64,000 nt of DNA from Pseudovibrio sp000156235 (GTDB lineage Bacteria; Pseudomonadota; Alphaproteobacteria; Rhizobiales; Stappiaceae): NCBI RefSeq assembly GCF_000156235.1, contig NZ_DS996805.1, positions 930,001 through 994,000 of the forward strand. The letters run 5' to 3'. Under the pieces are notes generated by a model, which was not told where the DNA came from, made no database searches, and worked only from the letters and a program-made list of their open reading frames with translations. Position numbers and translations under genes: made by a program. This document shows positions 24,451 through 33,910 of this stretch, piece by piece; within the stretch, counting starts at the first letter, position 1; each line of letters opens with the position of its first letter.

Positions 24451-25948
24451 AGCTGAAAAACAACCGGAAGTCGAAGCCGAAGAGGCGCAGGTTGAAGCTA
24501 TTGATCCCAATAACTTTGAATCTCTTCTCAAACAAGAATTCAAGCCAAAATCAGACAGTGCAAAAGAAGCCGTAGAAGGTGCAGTGGCAACACTGGCCGA
24601 ACAGGCTTTGGCAAACACGACACTGATTTCGGATGATACGCTTAAGTCGATTGAGGCAATCGTTGCTGAGATAGACAAGAAACTCTCTGAGCAGATGCAG
24701 CAGATCCTCCACCACGAAGATTTCCAGAGTCTGGAAGGTACGTGGCGTGGTCTGCATTATCTCGTCAACAACACTGAAACCGACGAGATGCTGAAGATCC
24801 GAGTGATGAACATCTCCAAGAAAGACCTCAGCAAAACCCTGAAGAAGTATAAGGGTACTGCTTGGGATCAGAGCCCGGTCTTCAAGAAGATCTACGAAGA
24901 AGAATATGGCCAGTTTGGTGGCGAACCCTATGGCGTGCTGATCGGTGATTATTACTTCGATCACACCCCACCGGATGTAGCTCTTCTCAATGAGATGGCT
25001 GAGATTGCTGCGGCGGCACATGCTCCCTTCATTGCGGGTGCCAGCCCTACTCTCTTCCAGATGGAATCCTGGCAAGAACTTTCCAACCCTCGCGATCTCA
25101 CCAAAATCTTCCAGACACCAGAATATGCAGCATGGCGGTCTCTGCGCGAAGCCGAAGACTCTCGCTATATTGGCCTTGCAATGCCGCGCTTCCTGGCTCG
25201 TTTGCCTTATGGTCCAAACACGGAGCCGGTGGAAGAGTTCGACTTTGAAGAAGACACCTCAGGTGCCGATTCAAAGAAATACGTCTGGTCCAACTCAGCG
25301 TTTGCGATGGCGACCAACATCACCCGATCCTTCAAGATGTACGGTTGGTGTTCCCGTATCCGCGGTGTTGAATCTGGTGGTGCTGTTGAAGGACTACCTG
25401 CTCACACCTTCCCAACGGATGATGGCGGCGTGGACATGAAGTGTCCGACCGAGATTGCGATCACCGACCGGCGCGAAGCAGAGCTTGCAAAGAATGGCAT
25501 GATGCCATTGTTACACCGCAAGAATTCGGATCTGGCTGCCTTTATTGGAGCACAGTCTTTGCAGAAACCTGCAGAGTATACAGACCCGGATGCGACAGCA
25601 AACGCCAACCTTGCAGCTAGGTTACCTTACTTATTTGCAAGTTGTCGGTTCGCTCACTATCTAAAATGTATTGTTCGGGACAAGATTGGCTCGTTCAAAG
25701 AACGTCAGGATTTGCAGAACTGGCTTCAGGATTGGATCATGCGTTACGTAGATGGCGATCCTGCTGGTTCAAGTGAACAGACCAAGGCAGAAAAACCCTT
25801 GGCCTCGGCTGAAGTAGTCGTTGAAGCAGACGATTCAAACCCAGGCTACTACAGCGCGAAGTTCTTCCTGCGTCCGCATTACCAGCTGGAAGGACTGACT
25901 GTGTCCTTGCGACTGGTTTCAAAACTTCCGTCAGCCAAGGGAGGCTAA
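24443..25948 (+). CDS. tssC: T6SS contractile sheath large subunit TssC (VipB)
   Basis: TssC is the larger sheath protein. The start MAEAEKQPEV is chosen because it lies in the 8-bp ATGGCTGA overlap with tssB and has AAGGACGA upstream; an in-frame ATG 33 bp earlier lies inside tssB. The 501-residue sequence has the VipB core EDFQSLEGTWRGLHYLV near residues 92-108, GEPYGVLIGDYYFDHTP near 165-180, RSLREAEDSRYIGLAMPRFLARLPYG near 233-258, and the C-terminal QDWIMRYVDGDP with SAKFFLRPHYQLEGL. Compare the diverged copy inside the fusion protein at 34791. Confidence 0.95.
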   Translation: MAEAEKQPEVEAEEAQVEAIDPNNFESLLKQEFKPKSDSAKEAVEGAVATLAEQALANTTLISDDTLKSIEAIVAEIDKKLSEQMQQILHHEDFQSLEGTWRGLHYLVNNTETDEMLKIRVMNISKKDLSKTLKKYKGTAWDQSPVFKKIYEEEYGQFGGEPYGVLIGDYYFDHTPPDVALLNEMAEIAAAAHAPFIAGASPTLFQMESWQELSNPRDLTKIFQTPEYAAWRSLREAEDSRYIGLAMPRFLARLPYGPNTEPVEEFDFEEDTSGADSKKYVWSNSAFAMATNITRSFKMYGWCSRIRGVESGGAVEGLPAHTFPTDDGGVDMKCPTEIAITDRREAELAKNGMMPLLHRKNSDLAAFIGAQSLQKPAEYTDPDATANANLAARLPYLFASCRFAHYLKCIVRDKIGSFKERQDLQNWLQDWIMRYVDGDPAGSSEQTKAEKPLASAEVVVEADDSNPGYYSAKFFLRPHYQLEGLTVSLRLVSKLPSAKGG

Positions 25949-26011
25949 GTCCTAGGCTGGCGAGAAGGACGACAGCGTTTTTCAAAGTACCCATCCAAAA
26001 CGCTGTTCATC

Positions 26012-26046
26012 GGCACTACGCCTCATGCGGCAAGCCGTTTAGTGCC
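26012..26046 (+). repeat. Inverted repeat upstream of hcp
   Basis: GGCACTA (26012-26018) and TAGTGCC (26040-26046) could pair over 7 bp around a 21-nt loop, 35 bp before the hcp start in the 133-bp tssC-hcp gap. It may mark processing or a separate hcp transcript; the support is weak. Confidence 0.3.
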
Positions 26047-26081
26047 ACAACAAAAAAGAAACCTAAAGTGGAGCAAGCGTC

Positions 26082-26612
26082 ATGGCAATTGATGCATATG
26101 TAATCTTCGAGGGGCCCGGTGCCGGTGCTATCGCCATTGAAGGCGAAACACAAGATGATGAAATGGCAGCGAAAAAAGCCTTCGAAATCGCGACTTTCAG
26201 CATGGGTGCTGAAAACACCATGGACATCGGTTCCATGCGTGGCGGTTCTGGTGCCGGCCGCGTGAAGTTTAAAGAGTTCCAGATTGAAAAGAAGAGTGAC
26301 CGTGGTTCACCAGGCCTCTTCCTTGCTTGTTGTAACGGCGGTATTTACGAAACAGTGACGCTCTTACTACGCCGCTCAGGTGGTGCATCCGGTAAGGCGG
26401 GTGTGATCTTCCTCACCTTCACCATGAAGCTGGTTGCTATCAAAGAAATCAGCTGGGAAGGCAACGACGAAGAATGTAAAGAATCCATCCAGATGGAATA
26501 TGGTGCAGTTCAGATTGATTACACCATGATGGATACCACTGGTGCGATGGGCAAAACACTTACCGAAAAGTGGAGCCGCATCAAGAATACTCGCGATTTG
26601 GTCGTCAAATAA
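26082..26612 (+). CDS. hcp: T6SS tube protein Hcp (TssD)
   Basis: Hcp hexamers stack into the inner tube that is fired from the sheath and can carry small effectors. The 176-residue protein begins MAIDAYVIFEGPGAGAI and shows the family core with KAFEIATFSMG near residues 30-40, FQIEKKSDRGSPGLFLACCNGG near 66-87, and EISWEGNDEECKESIQMEYGAVQIDY near 122-147. No C-terminal effector extension is present. GTGGAG lies 8 nt before the start. A strong hairpin follows the gene, and an extra intergenic space precedes it, both consistent with higher expression than its neighbours. Confidence 0.95.
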   Translation: MAIDAYVIFEGPGAGAIAIEGETQDDEMAAKKAFEIATFSMGAENTMDIGSMRGGSGAGRVKFKEFQIEKKSDRGSPGLFLACCNGGIYETVTLLLRRSGGASGKAGVIFLTFTMKLVAIKEISWEGNDEECKESIQMEYGAVQIDYTMMDTTGAMGKTLTEKWSRIKNTRDLVVK

Positions 26613-26640
26613 ACCGAGTATTTTTCTTCCCCCCTTGTGT

Positions 26641-26665
26641 GTTTGCCGGGGCTCCCCCGGCAAAC
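26641..26665 (+). terminator. Strong hairpin between hcp and tagJ
   Basis: GTTTGCCGGGG and CCCCGGCAAAC pair perfectly over 11 bp with a 3-nt CTC loop, followed by TTTC. It lies 28 nt after the hcp stop. The short T-run suggests partial termination plus protection of hcp mRNA, which would make hcp more abundant than tagJ and the genes after it. Confidence 0.75.
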
Positions 26666-26697
26666 TTTCAATGCGCCCTAGTCCGGAGTGATCCCGT

Positions 26698-27549
26698 ATG
26701 CCTGCGAAGGAACATCTAGCCACAGGTAACCTGAAAGAAGCACTCGAAATCACTCAGGAGCAAGTGCGAAAAAATCCTGAGGACGTCAAAGAGCGTATCC
26801 TCCTCTTCCAGCTCTATTGTGTGAATGGAGACTGGTTGAAGGCCAAGAAACAACTTCCAATCATTCGACAGTTTGATGATAGCGCCATTCCGATGGTGGA
26901 GACTTATTCTCGCTTGCTCGATATGGAGCAACTGCGTGAGGAAGTCTTTTCAGGCGTAAAGACCCCTCTTCTGTTTGGTGAACCCAAAGAGTGGCTTTCC
27001 TTTCTTATCCAGGCGCTGAAGTTTGACGTTGAAAAGAACGAACAAGCTGCCGTAGAGCTTCGTGATCAGGCTTTTGAGGAAGCAGAAGCGATCTCTGGAA
27101 CAATCAATGGCGAGAAGTTTGAATGGCTTGCTGACGCCGATCCCCGTTTGGGGCCGGTTTTAGAGCTCATGATGAGCAATGCTTATTATTGGGTTCCTTA
27201 CTCTGCCATCAAATCCATCCGAATTCCTGAGCCACGTGACCTGAGAGATATGTGCTGGACACCAGTCAATCTCCTGTGGGTGAACGGCGGACCTGCAAAT
27301 GGTTTCATTCCAACACGTTATGTTGAAACAGTGCATTCCGATGATGCCAATCTGAAACTTTCTCGCCTTACCGCCTGGAACGGAGACAGACCGATTGGGC
27401 AGCGCATGTTTGCGCATGAGACATCCGAAATCCCCCTTCTTGAGGTCCGTTCAATCAACTTCGACACTCAAGTAGACGTTCACAAGGACATTGGTCCTGT
27501 CGTGGGTAGCGGCGATACTACTACTTCAACGGAGGGCGGCCATGGCTGA
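26698..27549 (+). CDS. tagJ: T6SS accessory protein TagJ (ImpE/SciE family)
   Basis: TagJ binds the sheath, through TssB, and is thought to affect ClpV-dependent recycling. The 283-residue protein has an N-terminal tetratricopeptide-like helical part with NLKEALEITQEQVRKNPEDVKER near residues 9-31 and the ImpE core with GEKFEWLADADPRLGPVLE near 139-157, then the C-terminal WVNGGPANGFIPTRY near 199-213. The ATG is preceded by CGGAGTG. It overlaps tssE by 8 bp in ATGGCTGA. TagJ occurs in only some T6SS types, including H1 of P. aeruginosa, which this operon mirrors. Confidence 0.93.
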   Translation: MPAKEHLATGNLKEALEITQEQVRKNPEDVKERILLFQLYCVNGDWLKAKKQLPIIRQFDDSAIPMVETYSRLLDMEQLREEVFSGVKTPLLFGEPKEWLSFLIQALKFDVEKNEQAAVELRDQAFEEAEAISGTINGEKFEWLADADPRLGPVLELMMSNAYYWVPYSAIKSIRIPEPRDLRDMCWTPVNLLWVNGGPANGFIPTRYVETVHSDDANLKLSRLTAWNGDRPIGQRMFAHETSEIPLLEVRSINFDTQVDVHKDIGPVVGSGDTTTSTEGGHG

Positions 27550-28048
27550 ACGGCCACTTGCTGATCGGTTGGTCCCGTCTTTGCTGGACCGTCTAACAGA
27601 TGATAACCCGTTTCAGCAGGTAGAGCCCCGTGAAGCCCGCGTCACCAGCTCGGTTAATCTTCGGTATTCCATTCAGCGTGATTTGGAGTGGCTTTTTAAC
27701 ACAACGCGGCTTGGCTCAGACATCGATCTGACACCTTACCCTGAAGTTCAGTCCTCCGTCTTAAACTTTGGAATTCCAGACCTTGGTGCAATGACAACCA
27801 AAAGCGCTGAGGAAATTGAAGACATTCTGCACGAGGCCATCGTCAACTTCGAGCCTCGCGTTATAGAAGAAAGTCTGCTGGTTTCCATCGTTGAACCGAA
27901 TAAGCCACGTCGTTCCAACCGTCTGGATTTTCAGATTGAAGGGCAGCTGTGGTCTCAACCTTTGCCACAAGCTTTGTATCTGCGCACTGAGTTCGATCTT
28001 GATGTGCATGCAGTGCAGATAGCTAAACCGCGCCAGCGAGGTTCCTGA
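27542..28048 (+). CDS. tssE: T6SS baseplate protein TssE (gp25-like)
   Basis: TssE is the gp25-like baseplate wedge protein that starts sheath polymerisation. The start MAERPLADRL lies in the 8-bp overlap with tagJ and has GGAGGG upstream. The 168-residue sequence has LVPSLLDRLTDDNP at residues ~10-23, SVNLRYSIQRDLEWLFNTTR near 37-56, and the central EVQSSVLNFGIPDLG block near 65-79, followed by ILHEAIVNFEPRVIEESLLVSI near 93-114. It is followed by tssF with a 1-bp gap. Confidence 0.93.
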   Translation: MAERPLADRLVPSLLDRLTDDNPFQQVEPREARVTSSVNLRYSIQRDLEWLFNTTRLGSDIDLTPYPEVQSSVLNFGIPDLGAMTTKSAEEIEDILHEAIVNFEPRVIEESLLVSIVEPNKPRRSNRLDFQIEGQLWSQPLPQALYLRTEFDLDVHAVQIAKPRQRGS

Positions 28049-28049
28049 C

Positions 28050-29927
28050 ATGAAGCCTTGGCTGCTTCCTTATTACAACAGAGAATTACAGCATATACGC
28101 GAAAGTGCCTCAGAATTTGCAGAGGCATATCCCAAGGTTGCAGGTCGCCTCGGGCTGAGTGGCTTTGACTGCGCAGACCCTTATGTAGAGCGATTGCTTG
28201 AGGGTTTTGCGTTTCTGACTGCGCGTGTTCAGTACAAGCTGGATGCTCAGTTCCCTCAGTTTACGCAGCATCTTTTGGAGATGGTGTATCCGCATTTTCT
28301 GGCGCCCGTGCCGTCCATGCTGATTGCCAGCCTTGAGCCGGACATGACACAGGGCTCACTGAAGGAAGGCTATCTGGTTCCTCGCGGAACTCAATTGCGC
28401 AGCCGGAAAAGTGCACGCGGAGCGACACCTTGTACCTACAAGACTGCTCATGACACGACCTTATGGCCCGTTAGCGTAGAAGCTGTCGACTATCTTGCAA
28501 GCCCAAGTGAACTGGCTGCACAGAAGGTTGAAGTTCGCAACGGTGCAAAGGCTGGACTTCGCATACGGCTGAAAACCGTTGGCAATATTCCCTTCAACGA
28601 GTTGGCGTTGGATGAGCTCCCTCTCTATTTGCGAGGTGGCGGTTCACAGCCGGTGAAGCTGTACGAGCAGATTATCGGTAACTGTGCGGGCGTTGCCATT
28701 CGCCCGACAAGCCTGCCGACGCCATGGGAAATCAATCTCCCCTCTGAGATCGTGAACACGCGCGGTTATGGCGATGAGGATGCTCTGCTCCCCTACGGCC
28801 CTCAATCCTTCAGCGGGTATCGTTTGCTGCAGGAATACTTTGCTTTCCCTCATAGGTTCCTGTTTGCTGAACTGACAAATTTGCAACCAGCTGTTCGCCA
28901 ATGTGAAACCGATGAGATGGATGTTTTCCTGCTCTTCAATCGGGTTGACAGGGATCTGGAGCGCGCCGTTGATCGCGCTAATATTGCGTTGTTTTGTACG
29001 CCAGCCATCAATTTGTTCTCGACGCGACTGGATCGCTTGCACATAAACGACAGACGAAGCGATCACCATGTGGTGCCGGATCGCTCCAAGCCGCTGGATT
29101 ATGAGATCTATCAGTTGGAGGAAGTGGAAGGCTACAGCTCTCAGGGTGATGCACCGCAGATCTTCAAGCCATTTTACAGCCTCTCAAGTTCTCAGGATAT
29201 TCGCAGTGAGAGCGCCTACTACACAGTTCATCGAAAACAACGCTTGGCGACGGCAAAGCGGAAGATTACTGGTGGTCGCAGTAACTATCTGGGCACCGAG
29301 ATCTTCATCAGCCTCGTGGATGCGAAAGATGCTCCCTATAATCTGTCACTCAATCAGCTGGGCATTCGCGCTCTTTGCACTAACCGCGACTTGCCGTTGA
29401 TGATGCCGATTGGTGCGGGCAAGTCTGACTTTTCTCTGCCGGAAGGTGGTCCAGTCAACGCGGTGAAGTGTATTGACGGACCAAGTCGCCCTCGCCCCTC
29501 CAACATCTTTGGCGAAACTGCATGGCGGTTCATCAACCATTTGTCACTGAACTATCTCAGTATAGCGGATAACAACGATACCGATGGCGCGCAGGCCCTG
29601 CGTTCCATTCTGCATCTTTATGCGCCGCTGGGAGATACCTCTACGACGCAGCAGATAGATGGTGTTCGATCTATCAAATCTACCCGAGCAGTGCGTCGTC
29701 TCCCTGGGCGTGGCCTCTCTTCTGTTGCCCGTGGTCTGGAGCTGAACATTACGCTCGATGAAGCCGCGTTTGAAGGCACGGGTGTGTTTCTCTTGGGAGC
29801 AGTGCTCAACGAGTTCTTCGCGCGTTACGTATCGATCAACAGCTTCACGGAAACCGTGGTGAGATCGAGCGTTCGTGGTGAAGTGATGCGTTGGCCATGT
29901 CAGATTGGGAGGCGTCATAGGCTATGA
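28050..29927 (+). CDS. tssF: T6SS baseplate protein TssF (ImpG/VasA)
   Basis: TssF combines with TssG, TssK and TssE in the baseplate wedge. The 625-residue protein begins LLPYYNRELQHIRESASEFAEAYPKVAGRLGL, followed by DPYVERLLEGFAFLTARVQYKLD (near residues 45-67) and the PHFLAPVPSM turn near 88, which are all typical of ImpG/VasA. The stop overlaps the tssG start in ATGA. The GTG-free ATG start follows the tssE stop directly. Confidence 0.94.
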   Translation: MKPWLLPYYNRELQHIRESASEFAEAYPKVAGRLGLSGFDCADPYVERLLEGFAFLTARVQYKLDAQFPQFTQHLLEMVYPHFLAPVPSMLIASLEPDMTQGSLKEGYLVPRGTQLRSRKSARGATPCTYKTAHDTTLWPVSVEAVDYLASPSELAAQKVEVRNGAKAGLRIRLKTVGNIPFNELALDELPLYLRGGGSQPVKLYEQIIGNCAGVAIRPTSLPTPWEINLPSEIVNTRGYGDEDALLPYGPQSFSGYRLLQEYFAFPHRFLFAELTNLQPAVRQCETDEMDVFLLFNRVDRDLERAVDRANIALFCTPAINLFSTRLDRLHINDRRSDHHVVPDRSKPLDYEIYQLEEVEGYSSQGDAPQIFKPFYSLSSSQDIRSESAYYTVHRKQRLATAKRKITGGRSNYLGTEIFISLVDAKDAPYNLSLNQLGIRALCTNRDLPLMMPIGAGKSDFSLPEGGPVNAVKCIDGPSRPRPSNIFGETAWRFINHLSLNYLSIADNNDTDGAQALRSILHLYAPLGDTSTTQQIDGVRSIKSTRAVRRLPGRGLSSVARGLELNITLDEAAFEGTGVFLLGAVLNEFFARYVSINSFTETVVRSSVRGEVMRWPCQIGRRHRL

Positions 29928-31090
29928 CCGGTTCCCAGACACCTCCTCCTTCCATAGGTCCGCCGCCAAAACCAACACCTTCCAATGGTGCAAACAAGGT
30001 CCCTGCGGTTACACAGCAGCCTCCAACACAGGAAGCGCGCTGGAGGGGGCGTTTGCGTTCGGCCGAGAAAGACTTTCTCGACTACGAGTTTTTGCCTCTG
30101 GTCCGGCTTATTGAATGTGCTAATCCAGACAAGCCCCGCATCGGGACATCCCGCCGATGTCAGGATGATCCTGTCCGGTTCTCTCATGAGCCGCATTTGC
30201 AGTTTGAAGCTTCGACGATCACAGCTTTCAAGCAGGGCGTCGGCACTAATCCAAGTCGAATGACCAGCCGTTTCCTCGGTCTCTTTGGTCCTAATGGACC
30301 GATGCCCCTGCATCTGACCGAATATGCGTTTAAGCGAGAGCATCAGCACCGCGATACGACCATGCGGGCGTTCGCGGATGTATTCCATCATCGTATTCTC
30401 AGCCTGTTTTATCGGGCTGCGATCACCGGTGAACCTGCTTTCAGCTTTGATCGACCTGAGCAGGATCGGTATTCAATCTATACCGGTGCATTGGCTGGCT
30501 TTGGGCCGACAGAGTTCCGGCACAGAGATGATCTACCAGACGTGGTGAAGTACCATTTTGCGGGTCGGCTAGCGCTGCAAACACGCGGAGCAGATGGCTT
30601 GCTGGCCATCCTCAGCTGTTACTTCAACCTCCCCGTTGAGCTTGAAGAGTTTATTGGTGAGTGGCTTTATCTGCCCAAAAAGCAGGTGACTGCGCTCAAT
30701 GGTTTCCGCAACGCTGGCCTTCTTGGAGTTGGTGCAGCTTTGGGTGGTCGTGTCTGGTCCAGCGACACCAAGTTCCGCGTTGCATTTGGACCGCTTTCTC
30801 TGCGCGATTATGAGGGTTTGCTACCTGATGGCATTTCCATGCCGCGGCTGCTTTCTGCTGTTCGTGCTTATTGTGGTGATGAGCTGGAATGGGATGTGGC
30901 TTTGGTGCTGAAACGCAACCAGGTGCCTACAACTCGTCTGGGTCAATACGGAAAACTTGGTTGGACCACGTGGCTCTCGCCCAAGAAACAGGGCGGCCCG
31001 GTTCGAGATCTCAATTTGCGCCCCCGTCAAGTTACTGAAAAATCAAAAAAAGCGTCTGTTCATAGCAACGGTAGTGCGAAGGCTGCCTAG
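29924..31090 (+). CDS. tssG: T6SS baseplate protein TssG (ImpH/VasB)
   Basis: TssG is the partner of TssF in the baseplate. The 388-residue protein starts with a Pro/Gln-rich extension of ~40 residues (TPPPSIGPPPKPT), which is unusual, then the ImpH core from FLDYEFLPLVRLIECANPDKPRIG (near 48-71). Further family marks are RFSHEPHLQFEASTI near 82-96, FLGLFGPNGPMPLHLTE near 111-127, and FADVFHHRILSLFYRA near 142-157. The C-terminal end is Lys/Ser-rich. It is followed after 8 bp by clpV. Confidence 0.93.
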   Translation: MTGSQTPPPSIGPPPKPTPSNGANKVPAVTQQPPTQEARWRGRLRSAEKDFLDYEFLPLVRLIECANPDKPRIGTSRRCQDDPVRFSHEPHLQFEASTITAFKQGVGTNPSRMTSRFLGLFGPNGPMPLHLTEYAFKREHQHRDTTMRAFADVFHHRILSLFYRAAITGEPAFSFDRPEQDRYSIYTGALAGFGPTEFRHRDDLPDVVKYHFAGRLALQTRGADGLLAILSCYFNLPVELEEFIGEWLYLPKKQVTALNGFRNAGLLGVGAALGGRVWSSDTKFRVAFGPLSLRDYEGLLPDGISMPRLLSAVRAYCGDELEWDVALVLKRNQVPTTRLGQYGKLGWTTWLSPKKQGGPVRDLNLRPRQVTEKSKKASVHSNGSAKAA

Positions 31091-31098
31091 GAGTTCCC

Positions 31099-33780
31099 AT
31101 GAGTGATATCAAACGAGCGTCCCTCTTCGGTAAATTAAATCCGACCTGTTATCAGGCAATCGACAGCGCTACGACTTTTTGTAAGATGCGCGGCAATCCT
31201 TATGTGGAGTTGGAACATTGGTTCCAGCAGCTGCTGAGTGCGCAGGATTCAGATTTACACCGTATCATTCGCGATGCGGGTATCGATGAGGCACGGCTTG
31301 CGTCGGATCTCACCAAAGCTTTAGACAAACTCCCGCGCGGTGCAAGTTCCGTTAGCGACCTATCCCAACACGTGGAGGAAGCGGTTGAACGTGGCTGGGT
31401 TTATGCCACGCTGATGTTTGGCGACAACGCCATCCGCAGTGGCTATCTCCTGATTGGCATTCTCAAGACCCCAGGTCTGCGCAACACCCTGTTTGGCATC
31501 TCTCGGTTGTTTGAGAACATATCTGCAGACGATACAGCAGCCCGTTACAAGAAGATTACGGAAGGCTCTCCTGAGGAAGGTAAAGCCAAGGATGGTACGC
31601 AACTGGATGCAGGTGAGCAACATGCTGCAGCTCCTGGATTAAAGACTGCAGATGAAGCCCTTGATGCTTACTGCACGGATGTGACTGCCAAGGCAAAAGA
31701 AGGCCAGCTGGATCCTGTTATTGGCCGCGAAGAAGAAATCCGGCAGATCATTGATACGCTGATGCGCCGCCGCCAGAACAACCCTATCCTGACGGGTGAA
31801 GCCGGTGTTGGTAAAACTGCTGTTGTTGAAGGTCTGGCGATCCGCATTGCAGAGGGCGATGTGCCACCGTCCATCAAAGACGTTCGTGTTCTGCTGCTGG
31901 ATGTGGGTCTGCTTCAGGCCGGTGCTGGTGTTAAAGGTGAGTTTGAAGATCGTATGCGCAAGATTTTGGATGCGGTTCGCTCCTCTGTACAGCCGATTAT
32001 TCTGTTCATCGACGAAGCCCATACACTGATTGGTGCTGGTGGCGCCGCTGGTACCGGTGATGCCGCGAACCTGCTGAAACCGGCTTTGGCTCGTGGTGAG
32101 TTGCGGACGATCGCGGCGACCACATGGTCAGAATACAAGAAGCATATTGAGAAAGACCCAGCTCTTGCTCGCCGGTTCCAGAACATTCTGGTTGAAGAGC
32201 CAGATCCGGATAAAGCCGTTGCCATTATGCGTGGAGTAGCAGCAATGCTTGAAAAGCACCATCAGGTGCAGATCCTTGATGAAGCATTGGAAGCTGCAGT
32301 TCACCTTTCCATGCGCTTTATTCCAGCTCGGCAATTGCCCGACAAAGCAATCAGTTTGATTGATACGGCCTGTGCCCGCGTTGCCCTTTCCCAACACGCC
32401 ACACCGGCAGCAGTGGATGATTGCCGAAAGCGGCAAGTGATGGTGGAGACAGAGCGAGACATTCTGGAACGCGAGTCTCAATCTGGTTTTGATGTAGGTG
32501 AGAAGCTCACCGACGTTAAAAAGAAACTGACCGAACTTGAGAAAGAACGCGAAGGTCTAGAAGCTGAGTGGATCAAAGAGCAAACGCTCGTTGGGGACAT
32601 TCTGAAACTACGTGAGGTATTCCGCCAAACCAATGGCGATGAGAATGCCGATACAGCGCCAGTTAAGAAAGAGCTCGACGAGAAACTAGAAGAGCTGACG
32701 GAGCTTCAAGGCGAGCATCCGCTCATTTTGCCAGAGGTAGACGCTCAGGCGGTTGCCACCATTGTTTCTGACTGGACTGGCATTCCAACAGGCCGAATGG
32801 TTTCCAATGAAATCAACACCGTCCTCCATCTGAGCGATATTCTGCGCAAGCGGATTATTGGTCAGGACCATGCGATGGAAGTAATTGCACGCCGTGTGAA
32901 GACCTCCCGCGCCAATCTGGATAATCCAAGCCGCCCAATCGGTGTTTTCCTGCTTGTGGGTCCAAGTGGTGTCGGTAAGACTGAAACCGCTCTGGCCCTT
33001 GCCGAGACGCTTTATGGCGGAGAACAGAACCTCATTACAATCAACATGAGTGAGTTTCAGGAGAGCCATACTGTTTCGACTCTGAAGGGCTCACCTCCGG
33101 GTTATGTGGGTTACGGTGAAGGCGGCGTTCTGACAGAAGCTGTGCGCCGCAGACCTTATAGCATCGTGCTGCTTGATGAGGTTGAGAAGGCCCACCCAGA
33201 TGTGCACGAGCTGTTCTTCCAGGTCTTTGATAAAGGTATGATGGAAGATGGTGAAGGGCGGAAGATCAACTTCAAGAACACGCTGATCCTTCTCACCGCG
33301 AACGTGGGCAGTGATCTCATACTGGATATGTGTGCTGACGAAGATCTGGTGCCGGATCCGGATGGCATTGCCAAGGCTTTGAGACCTCCGCTTCTCAAGG
33401 CCTTCCCAGCCGCCTTGCTCGGTCGTCTTGTGACTGTGCCTTACTACCCACTCAGCTCACCAGTTATTCATAAGATCATCAACCTGCAGCTTGGCCGCAT
33501 TGGTGATCGTATTCTTGAGAACCACAATGTGAAGTTCACCTGGGATGACTCTGTTGTGAAGCTGATTGAAAGCAGGTGTGCTGAGATTGAGAGTGGTGGC
33601 CGCATGATTGATGCGATCCTGACCAACACGCTGCTGCCTGATATCAGCACCGAGTTCCTCAAGAACATGAGCGAAGACAAGAAGATCACAGAGCTCAAAG
33701 TGCATACAGATGGTGATGCCTTTGACTACAAGTTCAAGAAGTCACCTGTGGCGAAAAAGGATAAGCATAAGAAGAAGTGA
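31099..33780 (+). CDS. clpV: T6SS sheath-disassembly ATPase ClpV (TssH)
   Basis: ClpV is a AAA+ ATPase of the ClpB/HSP100 class that removes contracted sheath in the cytosol. The 893-residue protein has an N-domain (residues 1-150), a first AAA module with Walker A GEAGVGKT at ~233-240, a middle coiled-coil region (~420-530), and a second AAA module with GPSGVGKT at ~620-627 and Walker B IVLLDEVEKAH. The Lys-rich C-terminus (KKSPVAKKDKHKKK) is unusual. In H1 of P. aeruginosa clpV is followed by vgrG; here a three-gene cassette lies between. Confidence 0.96.
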   Translation: MSDIKRASLFGKLNPTCYQAIDSATTFCKMRGNPYVELEHWFQQLLSAQDSDLHRIIRDAGIDEARLASDLTKALDKLPRGASSVSDLSQHVEEAVERGWVYATLMFGDNAIRSGYLLIGILKTPGLRNTLFGISRLFENISADDTAARYKKITEGSPEEGKAKDGTQLDAGEQHAAAPGLKTADEALDAYCTDVTAKAKEGQLDPVIGREEEIRQIIDTLMRRRQNNPILTGEAGVGKTAVVEGLAIRIAEGDVPPSIKDVRVLLLDVGLLQAGAGVKGEFEDRMRKILDAVRSSVQPIILFIDEAHTLIGAGGAAGTGDAANLLKPALARGELRTIAATTWSEYKKHIEKDPALARRFQNILVEEPDPDKAVAIMRGVAAMLEKHHQVQILDEALEAAVHLSMRFIPARQLPDKAISLIDTACARVALSQHATPAAVDDCRKRQVMVETERDILERESQSGFDVGEKLTDVKKKLTELEKEREGLEAEWIKEQTLVGDILKLREVFRQTNGDENADTAPVKKELDEKLEELTELQGEHPLILPEVDAQAVATIVSDWTGIPTGRMVSNEINTVLHLSDILRKRIIGQDHAMEVIARRVKTSRANLDNPSRPIGVFLLVGPSGVGKTETALALAETLYGGEQNLITINMSEFQESHTVSTLKGSPPGYVGYGEGGVLTEAVRRRPYSIVLLDEVEKAHPDVHELFFQVFDKGMMEDGEGRKINFKNTLILLTANVGSDLILDMCADEDLVPDPDGIAKALRPPLLKAFPAALLGRLVTVPYYPLSSPVIHKIINLQLGRIGDRILENHNVKFTWDDSVVKLIESRCAEIESGGRMIDAILTNTLLPDISTEFLKNMSEDKKITELKVHTDGDAFDYKFKKSPVAKKDKHKKK

Positions 33781-33910
33781 GAGCCTGACCTGACAACCTA
33801 ATAAACCTAAAAGAAAAATAGGAACATAGGCTTATCAGTTTTTTTACCACAGAAACTAACTGAAACAAAACACGTCGGAACTACTTTTCCAAGTGACGAG
33901 GAGTCCAACG

